From positions 35,775 through 99,774 of the forward strand of contig NZ_AUAM01000020.1 of assembly GCF_000428725.1 (NCBI RefSeq): a stretch of DNA of 64,000 nt, written 5' to 3'. Below, piece by piece: positions 53,861 through 63,659 of the stretch (its first letter is position 1; every line of letters starts with the position of its first letter). Both the position numbers and the translations under genes were made by a program. The notes below the pieces were generated by a model that saw only the letters and a program-made list of their open reading frames with translations, did not search any database and was not told where the DNA came from. This DNA is from Psychromonas aquimarina ATCC BAA-1526 (lineage in GTDB: Bacteria; Pseudomonadota; Gammaproteobacteria; Enterobacterales; Psychromonadaceae).

Positions 53861-54034
53861 ATGTTGATCTTAATTACACTGTTTGATCATGAGTTTAAAG
53901 ACAGTTTAGAAGCTTATAAGTGCGCCAAACGCTATCACCAAGATAAGCTTGTACAATGTCGAGAGGAACTATTCAATAGCAAAAACAGGCTGATCCAGAT
54001 GCTCTATTTTTTTGTATGTTTATCAAAGGGGTAA
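53861..54034 (+). CDS. Possible 57-residue protein overlapping the GGDEF gene end
   Basis: The frame from the ATG at 53861 reads MLILITLFDHEFKDSLEAYK and then a charged helix (QCREELFNSKNRLIQML), ending LSKG at 54034. It overlaps the last 31 bases of the convergent GGDEF gene. There is no clear ribosome site, and no family is recognised. It may be a gene remnant. Confidence 0.25.
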   Translation: MLILITLFDHEFKDSLEAYKCAKRYHQDKLVQCREELFNSKNRLIQMLYFFVCLSKG

Positions 54035-55359
54035 AAACAATAATCATTTTTGCCGTTTTTCTTAACATGATACATTGCACCGTCTGCATGTTTTAGCAAG
54101 CGTTCTAAATCAGAATTTTTCTGTGACGAAATTGAAATGCCGATACTTACTCCTACATTTATTTCTTCTTTGCCAATTATAAACGGAGCAGCCATTATTT
54201 TGATGACTTTCTGGGCGACAAGCTCGACATCTTGTTTATTATGTACGGGAGATAATGCAACTGCAAATTCGTCACCTCCAAATCTTGACGCTGTATCTGT
54301 TTTTCTTATACAAGATAACAGCCTTTCGGATACCAGCTGTAATAACAGATCACCGCTTTGGTGACCGTAACTGTCGTTTACAGCTTTGAATTCATCTAAA
54401 TCTAGAAATAATATTCCAACTCTTGAGTTATTTCGCTGAGCAGCTGCTAAAGCGACAGACAACCTGTCCAGAAATAAAAAACGATTAGGTAATTTCGATA
54501 AATTATCATGTGTGGCGGCATATAAAACTTTATCTTCGGCTTGTTTACGGTCTGTTATATCTACAGCTATCTCTATTCTTACCAGGCGGTTATCTATCCA
54601 GTGAATAACCTGGTCTCGGCATTGATACCAGCGGTTATTCTTTGTATTTTGAAACTCCCATACATAGACACCTGTCGGTTTATTGTCCTTTACTAAATGG
54701 GGATTTGAACAAAATTCGCAAGGTGCTGACTGCCCCTTTTGTAATATCTGCCAGCATTTTTTTCCCGAGAAATTGGTTTCCCCGAAGAGGTTTTGGGTAT
54801 ATTCGTTCATGAAAATCATATCGTAATTATGAAAATCCGATACATAAACAATTGAGTCTAAACTATTTAGAACCTTCGACAAGGTGTCATGAGATTTAGA
54901 TAACCGTCTGGCGTAGAATTCTAGTTTATTTTTAATACATTCTTTTTCTCTTTCCTCCTCATTACGCTCAGTAACATCGTGAATAATTGAGTGTAAAGCG
55001 CCCTCTCCTTTAACAGTTATCGGGTTGCTATATACTTCAACATCTCTAATCTCACCGTTAGCGAGTTTATGCTTAAAGTTAAAATAAACTTGTTGATTAT
55101 TCTGTACTTTACGCATTTCATTGCGCACACAATTATCAGACAAGGTATTAATATCCATAATATTCATAGAGGTTATTATATCGTAACTATAACCATAATA
55201 ACCGCAGGCTCTTTTATTGGCGTCCAGAATGGCACCACTGCCCGAGTGAATAATAAGCATCACAGAATGACTGTTGTTAAACAGATTTTCATACAAAGCA
55301 CTGTCACTACCACCAGCAGACTCATTACCCATAATATTTATCGCCTGTTTTGCAAACAT
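54004..55359 (-). CDS. PAS-PAS-GGDEF diguanylate cyclase
   Basis: A 451-residue soluble signalling protein: PAS 1 (about 20-130, VMLIIHSGSGAILDANKRA), PAS 2 with a PAC-like Cys cluster (about 160-275, SAPCEFCSNPHL), then a GGDEF domain (about 285-445) with NLSKLPNRFLFLDRL, FLDLDEFKAVNDSYGH and the intact active site RFGGDEFAVAL. It should synthesise c-di-GMP. No EAL domain or membrane anchor is present. The cysteines in PAS 2 could bind a cofactor or redox signal. An ATG ten codons in (55332) is an alternative start. Confidence 0.88.
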   Translation of the reverse strand: MFAKQAINIMGNESAGGSDSALYENLFNNSHSVMLIIHSGSGAILDANKRACGYYGYSYDIITSMNIMDINTLSDNCVRNEMRKVQNNQQVYFNFKHKLANGEIRDVEVYSNPITVKGEGALHSIIHDVTERNEEEREKECIKNKLEFYARRLSKSHDTLSKVLNSLDSIVYVSDFHNYDMIFMNEYTQNLFGETNFSGKKCWQILQKGQSAPCEFCSNPHLVKDNKPTGVYVWEFQNTKNNRWYQCRDQVIHWIDNRLVRIEIAVDITDRKQAEDKVLYAATHDNLSKLPNRFLFLDRLSVALAAAQRNNSRVGILFLDLDEFKAVNDSYGHQSGDLLLQLVSERLLSCIRKTDTASRFGGDEFAVALSPVHNKQDVELVAQKVIKIMAAPFIIGKEEINVGVSIGISISSQKNSDLERLLKHADGAMYHVKKNGKNDYCFYPFDKHTKK

Positions 55360-55481
55360 GCTGAAATTAAAGATAAATCAAAAAATCAAAATGAACAAGT
55401 TATGTTAATAGATCTACCCGGACGGCAAGATTTCACCTTTTCAGCATCGCCGCCCGGTGTGCATATCCCCCATGGCTGGTT

Positions 55482-57098
55482 CTAAAAATCTGCAACAGGT
55501 GTTTGCTGGGCCGGCGCCTGCTGCGGTTCAGGAACAGCTCCATTCAGCGCCTCACTTGACTGGGCTGCTGAACTTTTCTTGTCATCTCCTATCTGAAAAT
55601 ATTCCATCAAATGCTGCAGCTGAACGGCCTGACCGCTCATCTCTTCCGCCGTGGCGGCCAGTTCTTCAGATGCTGAAGCATTGAGCTGAATTGACTGATC
55701 AATCTGCCCGACTGCGGAGTTAATCTGCGATACACCACCAGCCTGCTCATTAGAAGTCGCCGCGATCTCCTGTATAAGATCCGCTGTACGTGAAATGCCG
55801 GGAACAATCTCATCAAGCAGGCTGCCTGCGCTTTCGGCAACAGCAACACTCTTAGAAGCCTGTTCACCAATTTCCTGGGATGCCTGCTGACTCCTCTCGG
55901 CTAATTTTCTTACTTCTGTAGCAACAACGGCAAAGCCTCTGCCATGCTCACCAGCCCGTGCAGCTTCGATGGCAGCGTTCAGCGCAAGCAGATTAGTCTG
56001 ATAAGCGATATCTTCTATCATGGCTATCTTATCAGCAATACTGCGCATCGCCGTCACTGTGTTGGCCACTGCTTCCCCGCCTGACTGCCCCTGTTGAGCA
56101 GCCTTGCTGGCTATGCCGTCGGTAACCTTTGCATTATCCGCATTCTGATTAATCGACGATGATATCTGCTCAATAGCGGCACTGGTTTCTTCTACACTGG
56201 AAGCCTGCTCACAGGAAGACTGACTAAGACTCTGGGAGGTGGCGCTTATCTGTACAGAAGCGCTGGCCAGTGCGGAAGAGCCGGAGCGTACCTGAGTCAC
56301 GATTTCAGACAATTTTGAGCTCATATTTGCCATAGCCCCGAGCAGTTCACCCACTTCGTCTTTCTGGCTGCTCTTTATTACAGCAGTGAGATCACCATCA
56401 CCGAGCCTCTTGAGGTGGCCGATAGCGGTACGTATGGCAGAAACTATCTGCCGTGCGGTAGCAAAAGCGAAAAACAAAATAAATACCAGCACGCCGGCCA
56501 TGGCCAGCAGTACCTTAGTGATAACCTCTGCTAAATTCATCTCCGCTTCAACATCGGCGAGGTACAAACCGCTGCCGATCACCCATCCCCAGGGCTCATA
56601 GTATTTGATATAAGACATCTTAGGCTCGTTGATGCCGTCCCGCTCCCAGACATAATCAACAAATCCCTCACCGTCAGACTTTGCAAGTTTGACCATCTCG
56701 GCAAAAAAGACTTTGCCGTTGGGATCTTTAAGCCGGGACAGATCTTGTCCGTTTAAGGAAGGCTTGAGCGGATGAGTGACCATGATATGCCGGTCATCAT
56801 TGATCCAGAAATATTCGTTGCCTTTATAACGCAGAGCATTAACCTTATCGATAACCGCCTGCTGTGCAGCCTTCTTAGAGATACTGCCGGAAGCGGCAAG
56901 ACTCGCCTGGTAGTTCATTTCCTGCTGAACCGTCGCCACCAGAGTGGTCAGCTCAATGCGTTTCTGCTCCCAGATCTTGGCTTCAAAAAGAGGCACCAGA
57001 TAAAACAGTATACCCGCGCCTATCAGAGTGATAGTAGCGAGAGAGATACTCATGATCTTGTTAAATATTTTCCAATCTTTGAACTTCTTAAACATCAT
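55482..57098 (-). CDS. Methyl-accepting chemotaxis protein with a single-Cache sensor
   Basis: A 538-residue inner-membrane chemoreceptor. A membrane span near residues 14-35 is followed by an sCache_2 periplasmic domain ([35 protein letters not shown]) up to about 185, a second span, a HAMP domain and the MA signalling domain with [20 protein letters not shown]. The C-terminus is Gln/Pro-rich with no CheR-binding pentapeptide. The start at 57098 is chosen because AAGGAA lies eight bases upstream; a GTG at 57104 would be too close to it. Confidence 0.9.
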   Translation of the reverse strand: MMFKKFKDWKIFNKIMSISLATITLIGAGILFYLVPLFEAKIWEQKRIELTTLVATVQQEMNYQASLAASGSISKKAAQQAVIDKVNALRYKGNEYFWINDDRHIMVTHPLKPSLNGQDLSRLKDPNGKVFFAEMVKLAKSDGEGFVDYVWERDGINEPKMSYIKYYEPWGWVIGSGLYLADVEAEMNLAEVITKVLLAMAGVLVFILFFAFATARQIVSAIRTAIGHLKRLGDGDLTAVIKSSQKDEVGELLGAMANMSSKLSEIVTQVRSGSSALASASVQISATSQSLSQSSCEQASSVEETSAAIEQISSSINQNADNAKVTDGIASKAAQQGQSGGEAVANTVTAMRSIADKIAMIEDIAYQTNLLALNAAIEAARAGEHGRGFAVVATEVRKLAERSQQASQEIGEQASKSVAVAESAGSLLDEIVPGISRTADLIQEIAATSNEQAGGVSQINSAVGQIDQSIQLNASASEELAATAEEMSGQAVQLQHLMEYFQIGDDKKSSAAQSSEALNGAVPEPQQAPAQQTPVADF

Positions 57099-57104
57099 AT
57101 CCAC

Positions 57105-57650
57105 AATTCCTTGTTTTGCTTAGAGGTAGAGGTTTTTGTCGAAAAACTAATGATCGCTGTCTGTTGTTATCATGGCACTATTTTATCGCCTCTTTTCATT
57201 TCACGCTCAGAGCAGCAAAACGGAGCTTAGCAGCATCACCAGTCAATGTACTGTTAAATTGTCCGGCAGACATAACAAAACAGGCCCTAATAAAAACTAT
57301 TCAAGAAATGGCGATAAATCAAACAGACACGTATAAAAAGATAAAAAATAGATGAAAAATGGGACACACAATGGATTTAACTTATTAACATGCTGCGGCT
57401 TAAAATACTCACTCCTTAACGGCTTCAATTTAATATATGAACTATATCGGTAAGCTTGTTTAGACGGAGCCAAAAACGACAAGAGCATACTGGCCGGAAC
57501 AATTTAGTTTTCAAATATTCGACAGGTTTATATTTTCCCGGTAAGTTAGTAACAGCGTCCAGAATTACGCTTCTTTACTCTGTGCTATAATTTGTTACTA
57601 GATTAACTCACTGTATTTATACTGATAATTCCGCAACTAGGTTACTTTAC
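57105..57650. other. 546-bp divergent intergenic region
   Basis: This is the promoter region of the chemoreceptor and of the 7TMR-DISM gene. It is AT-rich, with a few short open frames that lack ribosome sites; no RNA gene or clear operator was found. Confidence 0.5.
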
Positions 57651-57653
57651 TTG

Positions 57654-59543
57654 ATGATAAAGCTGCAGCCGACTGCTTTTATAAAATTATGTTTTTTAGC
57701 ATTAATCATTGCTGGCCTGATGTATGGGATTTATTATCTAAATCCTCCTCAAAGCACTTCTGTCCAGGTAGAGAAAGGTAAAATTGACATTTCGCAGATA
57801 CTAAATGGGCATAACTCAATTGATTTAAATGGTGAGTGGTTATTCTTTTATAATGAATTCCTGTCCAGCGAGCAGATAAAATCCCGCCTTAATTCAAACC
57901 TTCATAAGCAGAGCTATATTGATGTTCCAAGTAACTGGAAACTTAATCAATTTGATCAACACGCGGATCCTACCGAGGGTTATGGTACTTATCACCTGCA
58001 GATTAAAACAGGAAAAGGAAAAACACCTCTTGCTGTTAAACTGCCGACGATTGGTATCGCTTACCGTATTTATCAGGATCAGAAACTACTCAGCACGGTA
58101 GGTAAAGCTGGCTCTTCTAAACAGCAGACACAAGGTGACTTCCAGCCGCAGATATTATTACTGGAAACAAGCAGTGAGCTGTTTACGCTGACCCTGCATG
58201 TAGCCAGTTATGAATATGGCTGGGGTGGAATTTGGTACCCGTTACAAATCGGCAGTGCGCAGACAATTATTCAAGAGCAGAAACTAAGTTCAATGAATAG
58301 TCTGTTTATATCCGGTTTTTTCTTTGCTGTTGCGATCTACAACCTGATTCTATTTTTTCTGCGTACATTAGATAAATTACCACTGATTTTTTCATTACTG
58401 TGTTTCATTCTTGGTTTACGCGAACTTGTTGTACAAGATGCTGTTATTTTGAACTATTTTAGCAGTTTAAATATTATTCAACTGATCATAATTGAATATA
58501 CTTCATTTTTTCTGGCGGTCCCTTTAGCCTGCCATTTCTTTTATTTAACTTTTCCTCAGTTTTTTGACAAACGTATCCTTATCTCAAGTTACGTGATTTC
58601 ATTACTGCTGACTATAGGCTTGTTAATCCGAGGGCTTGAAGGCAGTTATCTTACATTAGTGCTGATGCAGCTTATTACTCCGTTATTTATAACCTACATA
58701 CTGTGCATCATGACCAAGGCCTATTTTTTTCAGCAGAAAGGGACCTCGATATTATTAGCAGGAACTTTTGCACTCGCTTTCTGCGCTGTTAACGATATTT
58801 TATATGCACAAGAATTTATTAACAGCGGCTACCTGGTCAGTTACGGCCTGCTGCTTTTTGTGATCAGCCAGAGTTATATGACAGGGTTAAACTTCACACA
58901 AGCTTTTCAACATAGTGAATCGCTTGCCGCTAAGCTGAAAAAACGTAACCTAATTCTCGAAGATTTAAGACTGTCACTGGAAAGTAAAGTTAAAGAACGA
59001 ACTAACGAACTGGCAGAAGCAAACCTGCATTTACAAAAATTGGCCCATACAGACGCGCTGACCTCGGTCCTAAACCGCCATGGTATTCAGTCGATTATTG
59101 AAAATACACAGCAGCGCTTCAAACGCAGCGGTGAAGTTTATTCGATTGCCGTTATTGATTTAGATCACTTTAAAGAAGTTAATGATCAATTCGGCCATGA
59201 TGCCGGAGATGAAGTACTGAAAAGATGTGCGCAGCTGATTAAAGTTAATATTCGTAAGCAGGATACTTTTGCCCGCTGGGGAGGTGAAGAATTTGTGATC
59301 CTGCTGCCCAATACAAATTTACCAGGGGCAATGACCTTAGCAGAGAAGATCCGCAAGGTGACTGCGCAGTCTGTTATGCAGTTTAACGGCTTGAAAATTC
59401 AAATCACCGCCACTATCGGAGTGAGTGAAATCCAGGTAAATGAAGGCTTTGAACAAGCCTTCAAACGTGCAGATCTGGCTTTATTTACAGCTAAAGATCA
59501 AGGACGAAACCAGGTAACAGCAGGTCTAACAGAAGATCAGTAG
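57654..59543 (+). CDS. 7TMR-DISM membrane diguanylate cyclase
   Basis: A 629-residue protein. After an N-terminal span comes an extracytoplasmic 7TMR-DISMED-type jelly-roll domain (about 35-200, INGEW-like SIDLNGEWLFFYN). A seven-span 7TMR-DISM membrane region follows (about 205-405), then a coiled coil (RNLILEDLRLSLESKVKERTN) and a GGDEF domain with DALTSVLNRHG, IDLDHFKEVNDQFGHDAG and the intact active site RWGGEEFVILLP. It would make c-di-GMP in response to a carbohydrate-like or other periplasmic ligand. ATG at 57654 is preferred to the TTG three bases earlier. Confidence 0.87.
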   Translation: MIKLQPTAFIKLCFLALIIAGLMYGIYYLNPPQSTSVQVEKGKIDISQILNGHNSIDLNGEWLFFYNEFLSSEQIKSRLNSNLHKQSYIDVPSNWKLNQFDQHADPTEGYGTYHLQIKTGKGKTPLAVKLPTIGIAYRIYQDQKLLSTVGKAGSSKQQTQGDFQPQILLLETSSELFTLTLHVASYEYGWGGIWYPLQIGSAQTIIQEQKLSSMNSLFISGFFFAVAIYNLILFFLRTLDKLPLIFSLLCFILGLRELVVQDAVILNYFSSLNIIQLIIIEYTSFFLAVPLACHFFYLTFPQFFDKRILISSYVISLLLTIGLLIRGLEGSYLTLVLMQLITPLFITYILCIMTKAYFFQQKGTSILLAGTFALAFCAVNDILYAQEFINSGYLVSYGLLLFVISQSYMTGLNFTQAFQHSESLAAKLKKRNLILEDLRLSLESKVKERTNELAEANLHLQKLAHTDALTSVLNRHGIQSIIENTQQRFKRSGEVYSIAVIDLDHFKEVNDQFGHDAGDEVLKRCAQLIKVNIRKQDTFARWGGEEFVILLPNTNLPGAMTLAEKIRKVTAQSVMQFNGLKIQITATIGVSEIQVNEGFEQAFKRADLALFTAKDQGRNQVTAGLTEDQ

Positions 59544-59598
59544 AACTTGATCTAAAGCTTTACCTACTGACGCTGTATTAAGTGCAGCGCAGTTAACA

Positions 59599-61377
59599 CT
59601 AATTTAACTGCTGATACAGGCCGGCATAATAGTCATCTTCTGTCAGCAGGTCGGTATGCTTTCCCGATACCCGCAGCTGTCCATCCTCCATAAGATGAAT
59701 CTTATCCATCTGCGCCATTGCAGTTAGTCTATGGCTTATCATCAACACACTTTTATCTTCAGCAAACTCAAATAACAAAGACAGGATCTCTCTTTCAGTA
59801 CGTTTATCCAGCCCTTCGGTCGGCTCATCGAGTAATAACAGCGGCGCATCTCGAAGCAGGACTCTGGCAACACCGATACGGCGCTGTTCGCCGCCGGAAA
59901 GCTGTCTGCCCCCCTCTCCTATCCAGGCATCAAGCGGTGCTTTTCCCTGAGTTAGGGCCGATAATCCAACCTTTTCGAGCACTGCAATAAGGCGCTGATC
60001 ATTAACTGTTTCAGCGGCTTTAGACTCAGCAGACGAAGCCGGCGGAGTAAACTCTTCCTGGGCCAGGATCAAATTACTTCTTAAGGTACCGCTGAACAGG
60101 TAAATACGCTGACTCACTAAAGAGATGCCGTCACTTAATGCGCGCTTACTATACTGTTCAATCTCAAGACCATCGAGCATCAGACTGCCGGAATCAGCCT
60201 GGCGCTCACGGCTAATTAAAGACAGTAAGCTGGATTTACCGCAGCCGGTTTGACCTAACAGCGCGACTTTCTCGCCGGGTTTAATGGACAGGTTAATGCC
60301 TTTGAGGACATTTTCCCCGCCGTCCTGGTAAGAGAATACAATATCCTTAAGCTGTAACTGCCCTTGAGTAACGCGCATTTCACTTTGATTATTAAAAACA
60401 ATGTCCGGCTCCTGCTCAACTAACTCATTAATCCGCTCAGCTGCGGCAGTACAAGACGATAGATGTTGAAAAGCCCCCGCAATCGGCATTAACATTTCAA
60501 TAGATGCCAGCACCATAAAAGTAATCAAGGCTAACATAGGCCCGGGAGGCTGATGCTCACCAATGCCGGATGCCGCAGTATAAAGAACAAGCACTACCAC
60601 AAAGCCATGGCATAAAATCAGCGCCGCCTGACTAGATGCCGTAATATTTGCCATTGCCCGCTGACTGTCTAATAAATTCGCTTCGGATAACGCCAGTTTC
60701 GCCCGAAATCGTGCACTAGCACCAAACAGTGAAATTTCCGCCAGTCCCTGTACAAATTCCAGTACTTGTATGCGGTAAATACGCTTGCTTTCAAGCTGTC
60801 TTACTCCTGGTTTACGGCCAAGAAAATAGAAAATCCAAGGCAGTATTAACCATAGCAATAACAGGCTGCCGCACAGTATTAATGCTATATCAGCATCTAT
60901 CCAGGCGACAAAAAAATACAAAGCGCCGAGCATTACTAATGCAGCAGACATTGGAGTCAGCAGCCTCAGATAAAGGTGATCTAAGGTATCAATATCAGCA
61001 ACCAGTCGATTAAGCAGATCGCCATGACGCAGCCCCTGCATATTAGATGCGCTCAATGGAAGCACCTTACGCCAAGCCCAGCCCCGCAGCTGAGTCAGCA
61101 GCTTGAATGTTGCTTCATGGGTCGCTAAACGTTCGCCGTATCGACTCGCTGTTCTGAGAATAGACAGAAACCTCACCCCGCCGCCTGGGGTAAAATAGTT
61201 GAACGCCTGTGCTGTCGCCAGTGTTAAACCCGCCACGGCAGACGCTGATAAAAACCAGCCGGAAAGAGACAGTAAACCGATGCCTGCCATCAGGGTGCTG
61301 ATACTAAGCACCAGACCAACAAACATCATCAGCCATTGCTGTTTAAACAGCTTAATAAAAGGTAATAAGGCTCTCAT
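59599..61377 (-). CDS. cydC: CydC subunit of the CydDC ABC exporter
   Basis: A 592-residue half-transporter with an N-terminal membrane domain (opening LLPFIKLFKQQWLMMFVGLV) and a C-terminal ATPase: Walker A LLGQTGCGKSSLL, signature RQLSGGEQRRIG, Walker B PLLLLDEPTEGLD and the switch His in MISHRLTAM. With CydD it exports cysteine and glutathione (or haem, in recent work) to the periplasm and is needed to assemble cytochrome bd. Its ATG overlaps the cydD stop by one base (TAATG), showing translational coupling. Confidence 0.94.
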   Translation of the reverse strand: MRALLPFIKLFKQQWLMMFVGLVLSISTLMAGIGLLSLSGWFLSASAVAGLTLATAQAFNYFTPGGGVRFLSILRTASRYGERLATHEATFKLLTQLRGWAWRKVLPLSASNMQGLRHGDLLNRLVADIDTLDHLYLRLLTPMSAALVMLGALYFFVAWIDADIALILCGSLLLLWLILPWIFYFLGRKPGVRQLESKRIYRIQVLEFVQGLAEISLFGASARFRAKLALSEANLLDSQRAMANITASSQAALILCHGFVVVLVLYTAASGIGEHQPPGPMLALITFMVLASIEMLMPIAGAFQHLSSCTAAAERINELVEQEPDIVFNNQSEMRVTQGQLQLKDIVFSYQDGGENVLKGINLSIKPGEKVALLGQTGCGKSSLLSLISRERQADSGSLMLDGLEIEQYSKRALSDGISLVSQRIYLFSGTLRSNLILAQEEFTPPASSAESKAAETVNDQRLIAVLEKVGLSALTQGKAPLDAWIGEGGRQLSGGEQRRIGVARVLLRDAPLLLLDEPTEGLDKRTEREILSLLFEFAEDKSVLMISHRLTAMAQMDKIHLMEDGQLRVSGKHTDLLTEDDYYAGLYQQLN

Positions 61378-63194
61378 TAGTTAAGCTCCCTGTTTTCCAG
61401 TTCTAAATCAATAGATTGTTCATCTTCCTGCATCTCTTTAAACAGCCCCGGCATCTGTTTGAGCTGCTCAAAACTGCCCTGCTGCACGATCGCCCCTTTA
61501 TCTAACACTAAAATACTATCCATCTGCGCTAATTGATCTAATCTATGGGTCACCATCAGACACGAAAACTGTGCCGTAGCTTCACGCAGCGCACTAAGCA
61601 CCGCCTGCTCGCTGTGGCGATCTAAACTTGCAGTGGGCTCATCTAACAAAAAAAGAGAAGCATCCTGCCCTAGTGCCCGGGCCAGCGCGATCCGCTGCGC
61701 TTGACCAACGGAAACTCCTGATGTCTGCTCACCGATAGGATGCTGCAGGCCTAAAGACCGGGCATTAACAAAATCGAGTACCTTTGCTTTGGCTAACAAA
61801 GCCTTCACTGCATCGTCATCCATCTGTGGATCCGCCATCGCAACATTATCGCGCACTGTGCCGTGAAAAAGCAGCGGTTCCTGGCCCAGCCAGGCTAGAT
61901 GAGAACGCCATTTCGGCATGTCTATTTCAATTAATTCCACACCATTAATTTTCAGTGATCCCTGATACGGCAGAAAACCTAATAAGCCATTGAGCAGACT
62001 ACTTTTACCCGAGCCGCTCGGGCCGACGACAGCCATATGCTTGCCGTTATCGAGTTGAAAACTCAGCGGTCCCGCTAATGAAACTCCCGAATGACTGTTC
62101 ACCGTAAAATCGTGAGCGGTAATCTCGATACCTGCATGCAGGTTTATCTCTTTTTTAGTTTCACTGCTGCTGGACAACTCAGTTTGAGAATCCGCATCAA
62201 TCTCGTATTCCAGCAGCGCCGTCAACTCTTCAGCCGCACCAACTGCTTGTGCCTTGGCATGGTAATGTGTGCCCATGTCCCGTAAAGGCTGATAAAATTC
62301 AGGCGCAAGCATCAGTACAAACATGCCCGTAAAAAGACTGAATCCCTGTCCATAATCACCAAAATTTAGATGACCTAAAAAACTAAAACCAAAATAAATT
62401 GCCAGAACAGCGATAGACACAGCAGCAAAAAACTCCAGTACCGCCGAGCTTAAAAAGGCCATGCGCAGTACCGACATAGTTCTTAAACGAAACTCTTCAG
62501 AAGCCGATTCAATCTGCCTGCCTTCAGCTTCGCCTCGATTAAACAGCTTTAAGGTACTCATTCCTTTTAACCTGTCCATAAAATGACCGCTAAGTTTAGC
62601 CAGTGCGCTGAAGTTTTTACGGTTTGCATCAGCCGCGCCCATGCCCACTAAGATCATAAATATTGGAATAAGCGGCGCAGTGGCCAGTAAAATAAGAGCC
62701 GCAGTCCAGTTTAATGGAAATACAACAACCAGAATAGTTAGAGGAATAAAAGCAGCCAGCAGCATTTGCGGTAAATAGCGCGCATAGAAATCATGTAAGT
62801 CTTCAACTTGTTCAAGCACAATGCTCGCCCAGCTTCCCGCTGGTTTGCCCTTGATAAAAGCCGGACCTAGTTGACTGAGTTTATCGAGTACCGCACTGCG
62901 GATCTGCTGTCTAAGCCGTTTGCCGGCCTCAAAGCCGGCGCGTTCACGAGCAAACGCCAGCACTGCACGCAGCGGAATTAAGGTTAGTAATAACAAAAAC
63001 TCATAGCTGAACTGGGATTTAGGGAGATTAAGAATGATGATGCCATGCAGTATTGTTGAGATAAGATATGCCTGAGCCACCAGGGAAAAGCCGGTTAATA
63101 AACCGAACAATACCGTTAAATTAAGATAAAAACCGCAGGCCTTTTTCTGCTTTTTCAGCCAAGCGCTCAGTTGTTTCTCTAGGGATTTGTCCAT
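61377..63194 (-). CDS. cydD: CydD subunit of the CydDC ABC exporter
   Basis: A 605-residue half-transporter and first gene of the cydDC operon. Membrane domain with six spans, GSWASIVLEQVEDLHDFYARY and APEFYQPLRDMG, the latter typical of CydD. The ATPase domain has Walker A VVGPSGSGKSSLL, signature SGVSVGQAQRIAL, Walker B LFLLDEPTASLD and MVTHRLDQL. GGAG lies five bases before the ATG. cydAB are not in the window, as is common in gammaproteobacteria. Confidence 0.94.
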   Translation of the reverse strand: MDKSLEKQLSAWLKKQKKACGFYLNLTVLFGLLTGFSLVAQAYLISTILHGIIILNLPKSQFSYEFLLLLTLIPLRAVLAFARERAGFEAGKRLRQQIRSAVLDKLSQLGPAFIKGKPAGSWASIVLEQVEDLHDFYARYLPQMLLAAFIPLTILVVVFPLNWTAALILLATAPLIPIFMILVGMGAADANRKNFSALAKLSGHFMDRLKGMSTLKLFNRGEAEGRQIESASEEFRLRTMSVLRMAFLSSAVLEFFAAVSIAVLAIYFGFSFLGHLNFGDYGQGFSLFTGMFVLMLAPEFYQPLRDMGTHYHAKAQAVGAAEELTALLEYEIDADSQTELSSSSETKKEINLHAGIEITAHDFTVNSHSGVSLAGPLSFQLDNGKHMAVVGPSGSGKSSLLNGLLGFLPYQGSLKINGVELIEIDMPKWRSHLAWLGQEPLLFHGTVRDNVAMADPQMDDDAVKALLAKAKVLDFVNARSLGLQHPIGEQTSGVSVGQAQRIALARALGQDASLFLLDEPTASLDRHSEQAVLSALREATAQFSCLMVTHRLDQLAQMDSILVLDKGAIVQQGSFEQLKQMPGLFKEMQEDEQSIDLELENRELN

Positions 63195-63409
63195 GCTGCT
63201 CCTGCGGGTAGTATTTGCTAATAAGTCACAAAAGTGTGATGTGACGCAGTATCGCAGGCATCGGTAACGAAATAAACTAACAAGCCGTAAATATTAATAA
63301 ATTTACAAAGATCACAGTAATAAATGAATACTAATGCTCAACATTTAAACCAAAACTGACAATTGCCTATACTGACGCGAAGCGGCCAGCCGGCAGTTAT
63401 AAGCCCAGC

Positions 63410-63640
63410 TTATTTATTTTGTGCGAAGAGTTTATTAAATAACTTCTCTGACTGCTTAAGCCCTTCATCGGTTAAAACAACAGATTTTGCCTTACCGACG
63501 GGATTACAAATCAATCCTTTATCGTACAGCCGGTTTGTTACTTCCCAGTCAATCTGTTTCCAGGCACGGCAGTTATCATGCAGTGTGAGATACATCAAAG
63601 CTAATGCAGCTTCGTCTATTTTATCTTCATCGATATCCAT
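63410..63640 (-). CDS. DUF6429-family small protein
   Basis: A 76-residue protein: MDIDEDKIDEAALALMYLTL, then RAWKQIDWEVTNRLYDKGLI, PVGKAKSVVLTDEGLKQSEK and LFNKLFA. This is the full DUF6429 pattern, with the winged-helix-like KGLIxxPxxKAKSVxxTxEG end. Function unknown; the fold hints at nucleic-acid or protein binding. AGGAG lies six bases upstream. It lies next to the IS3-family element, whose insertion point is within about 60 bp of its start. Confidence 0.85.
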   Translation of the reverse strand: MDIDEDKIDEAALALMYLTLHDNCRAWKQIDWEVTNRLYDKGLICNPVGKAKSVVLTDEGLKQSEKLFNKLFAQNK

Positions 63641-63659
63641 TATTAACTCCTAAATATTT

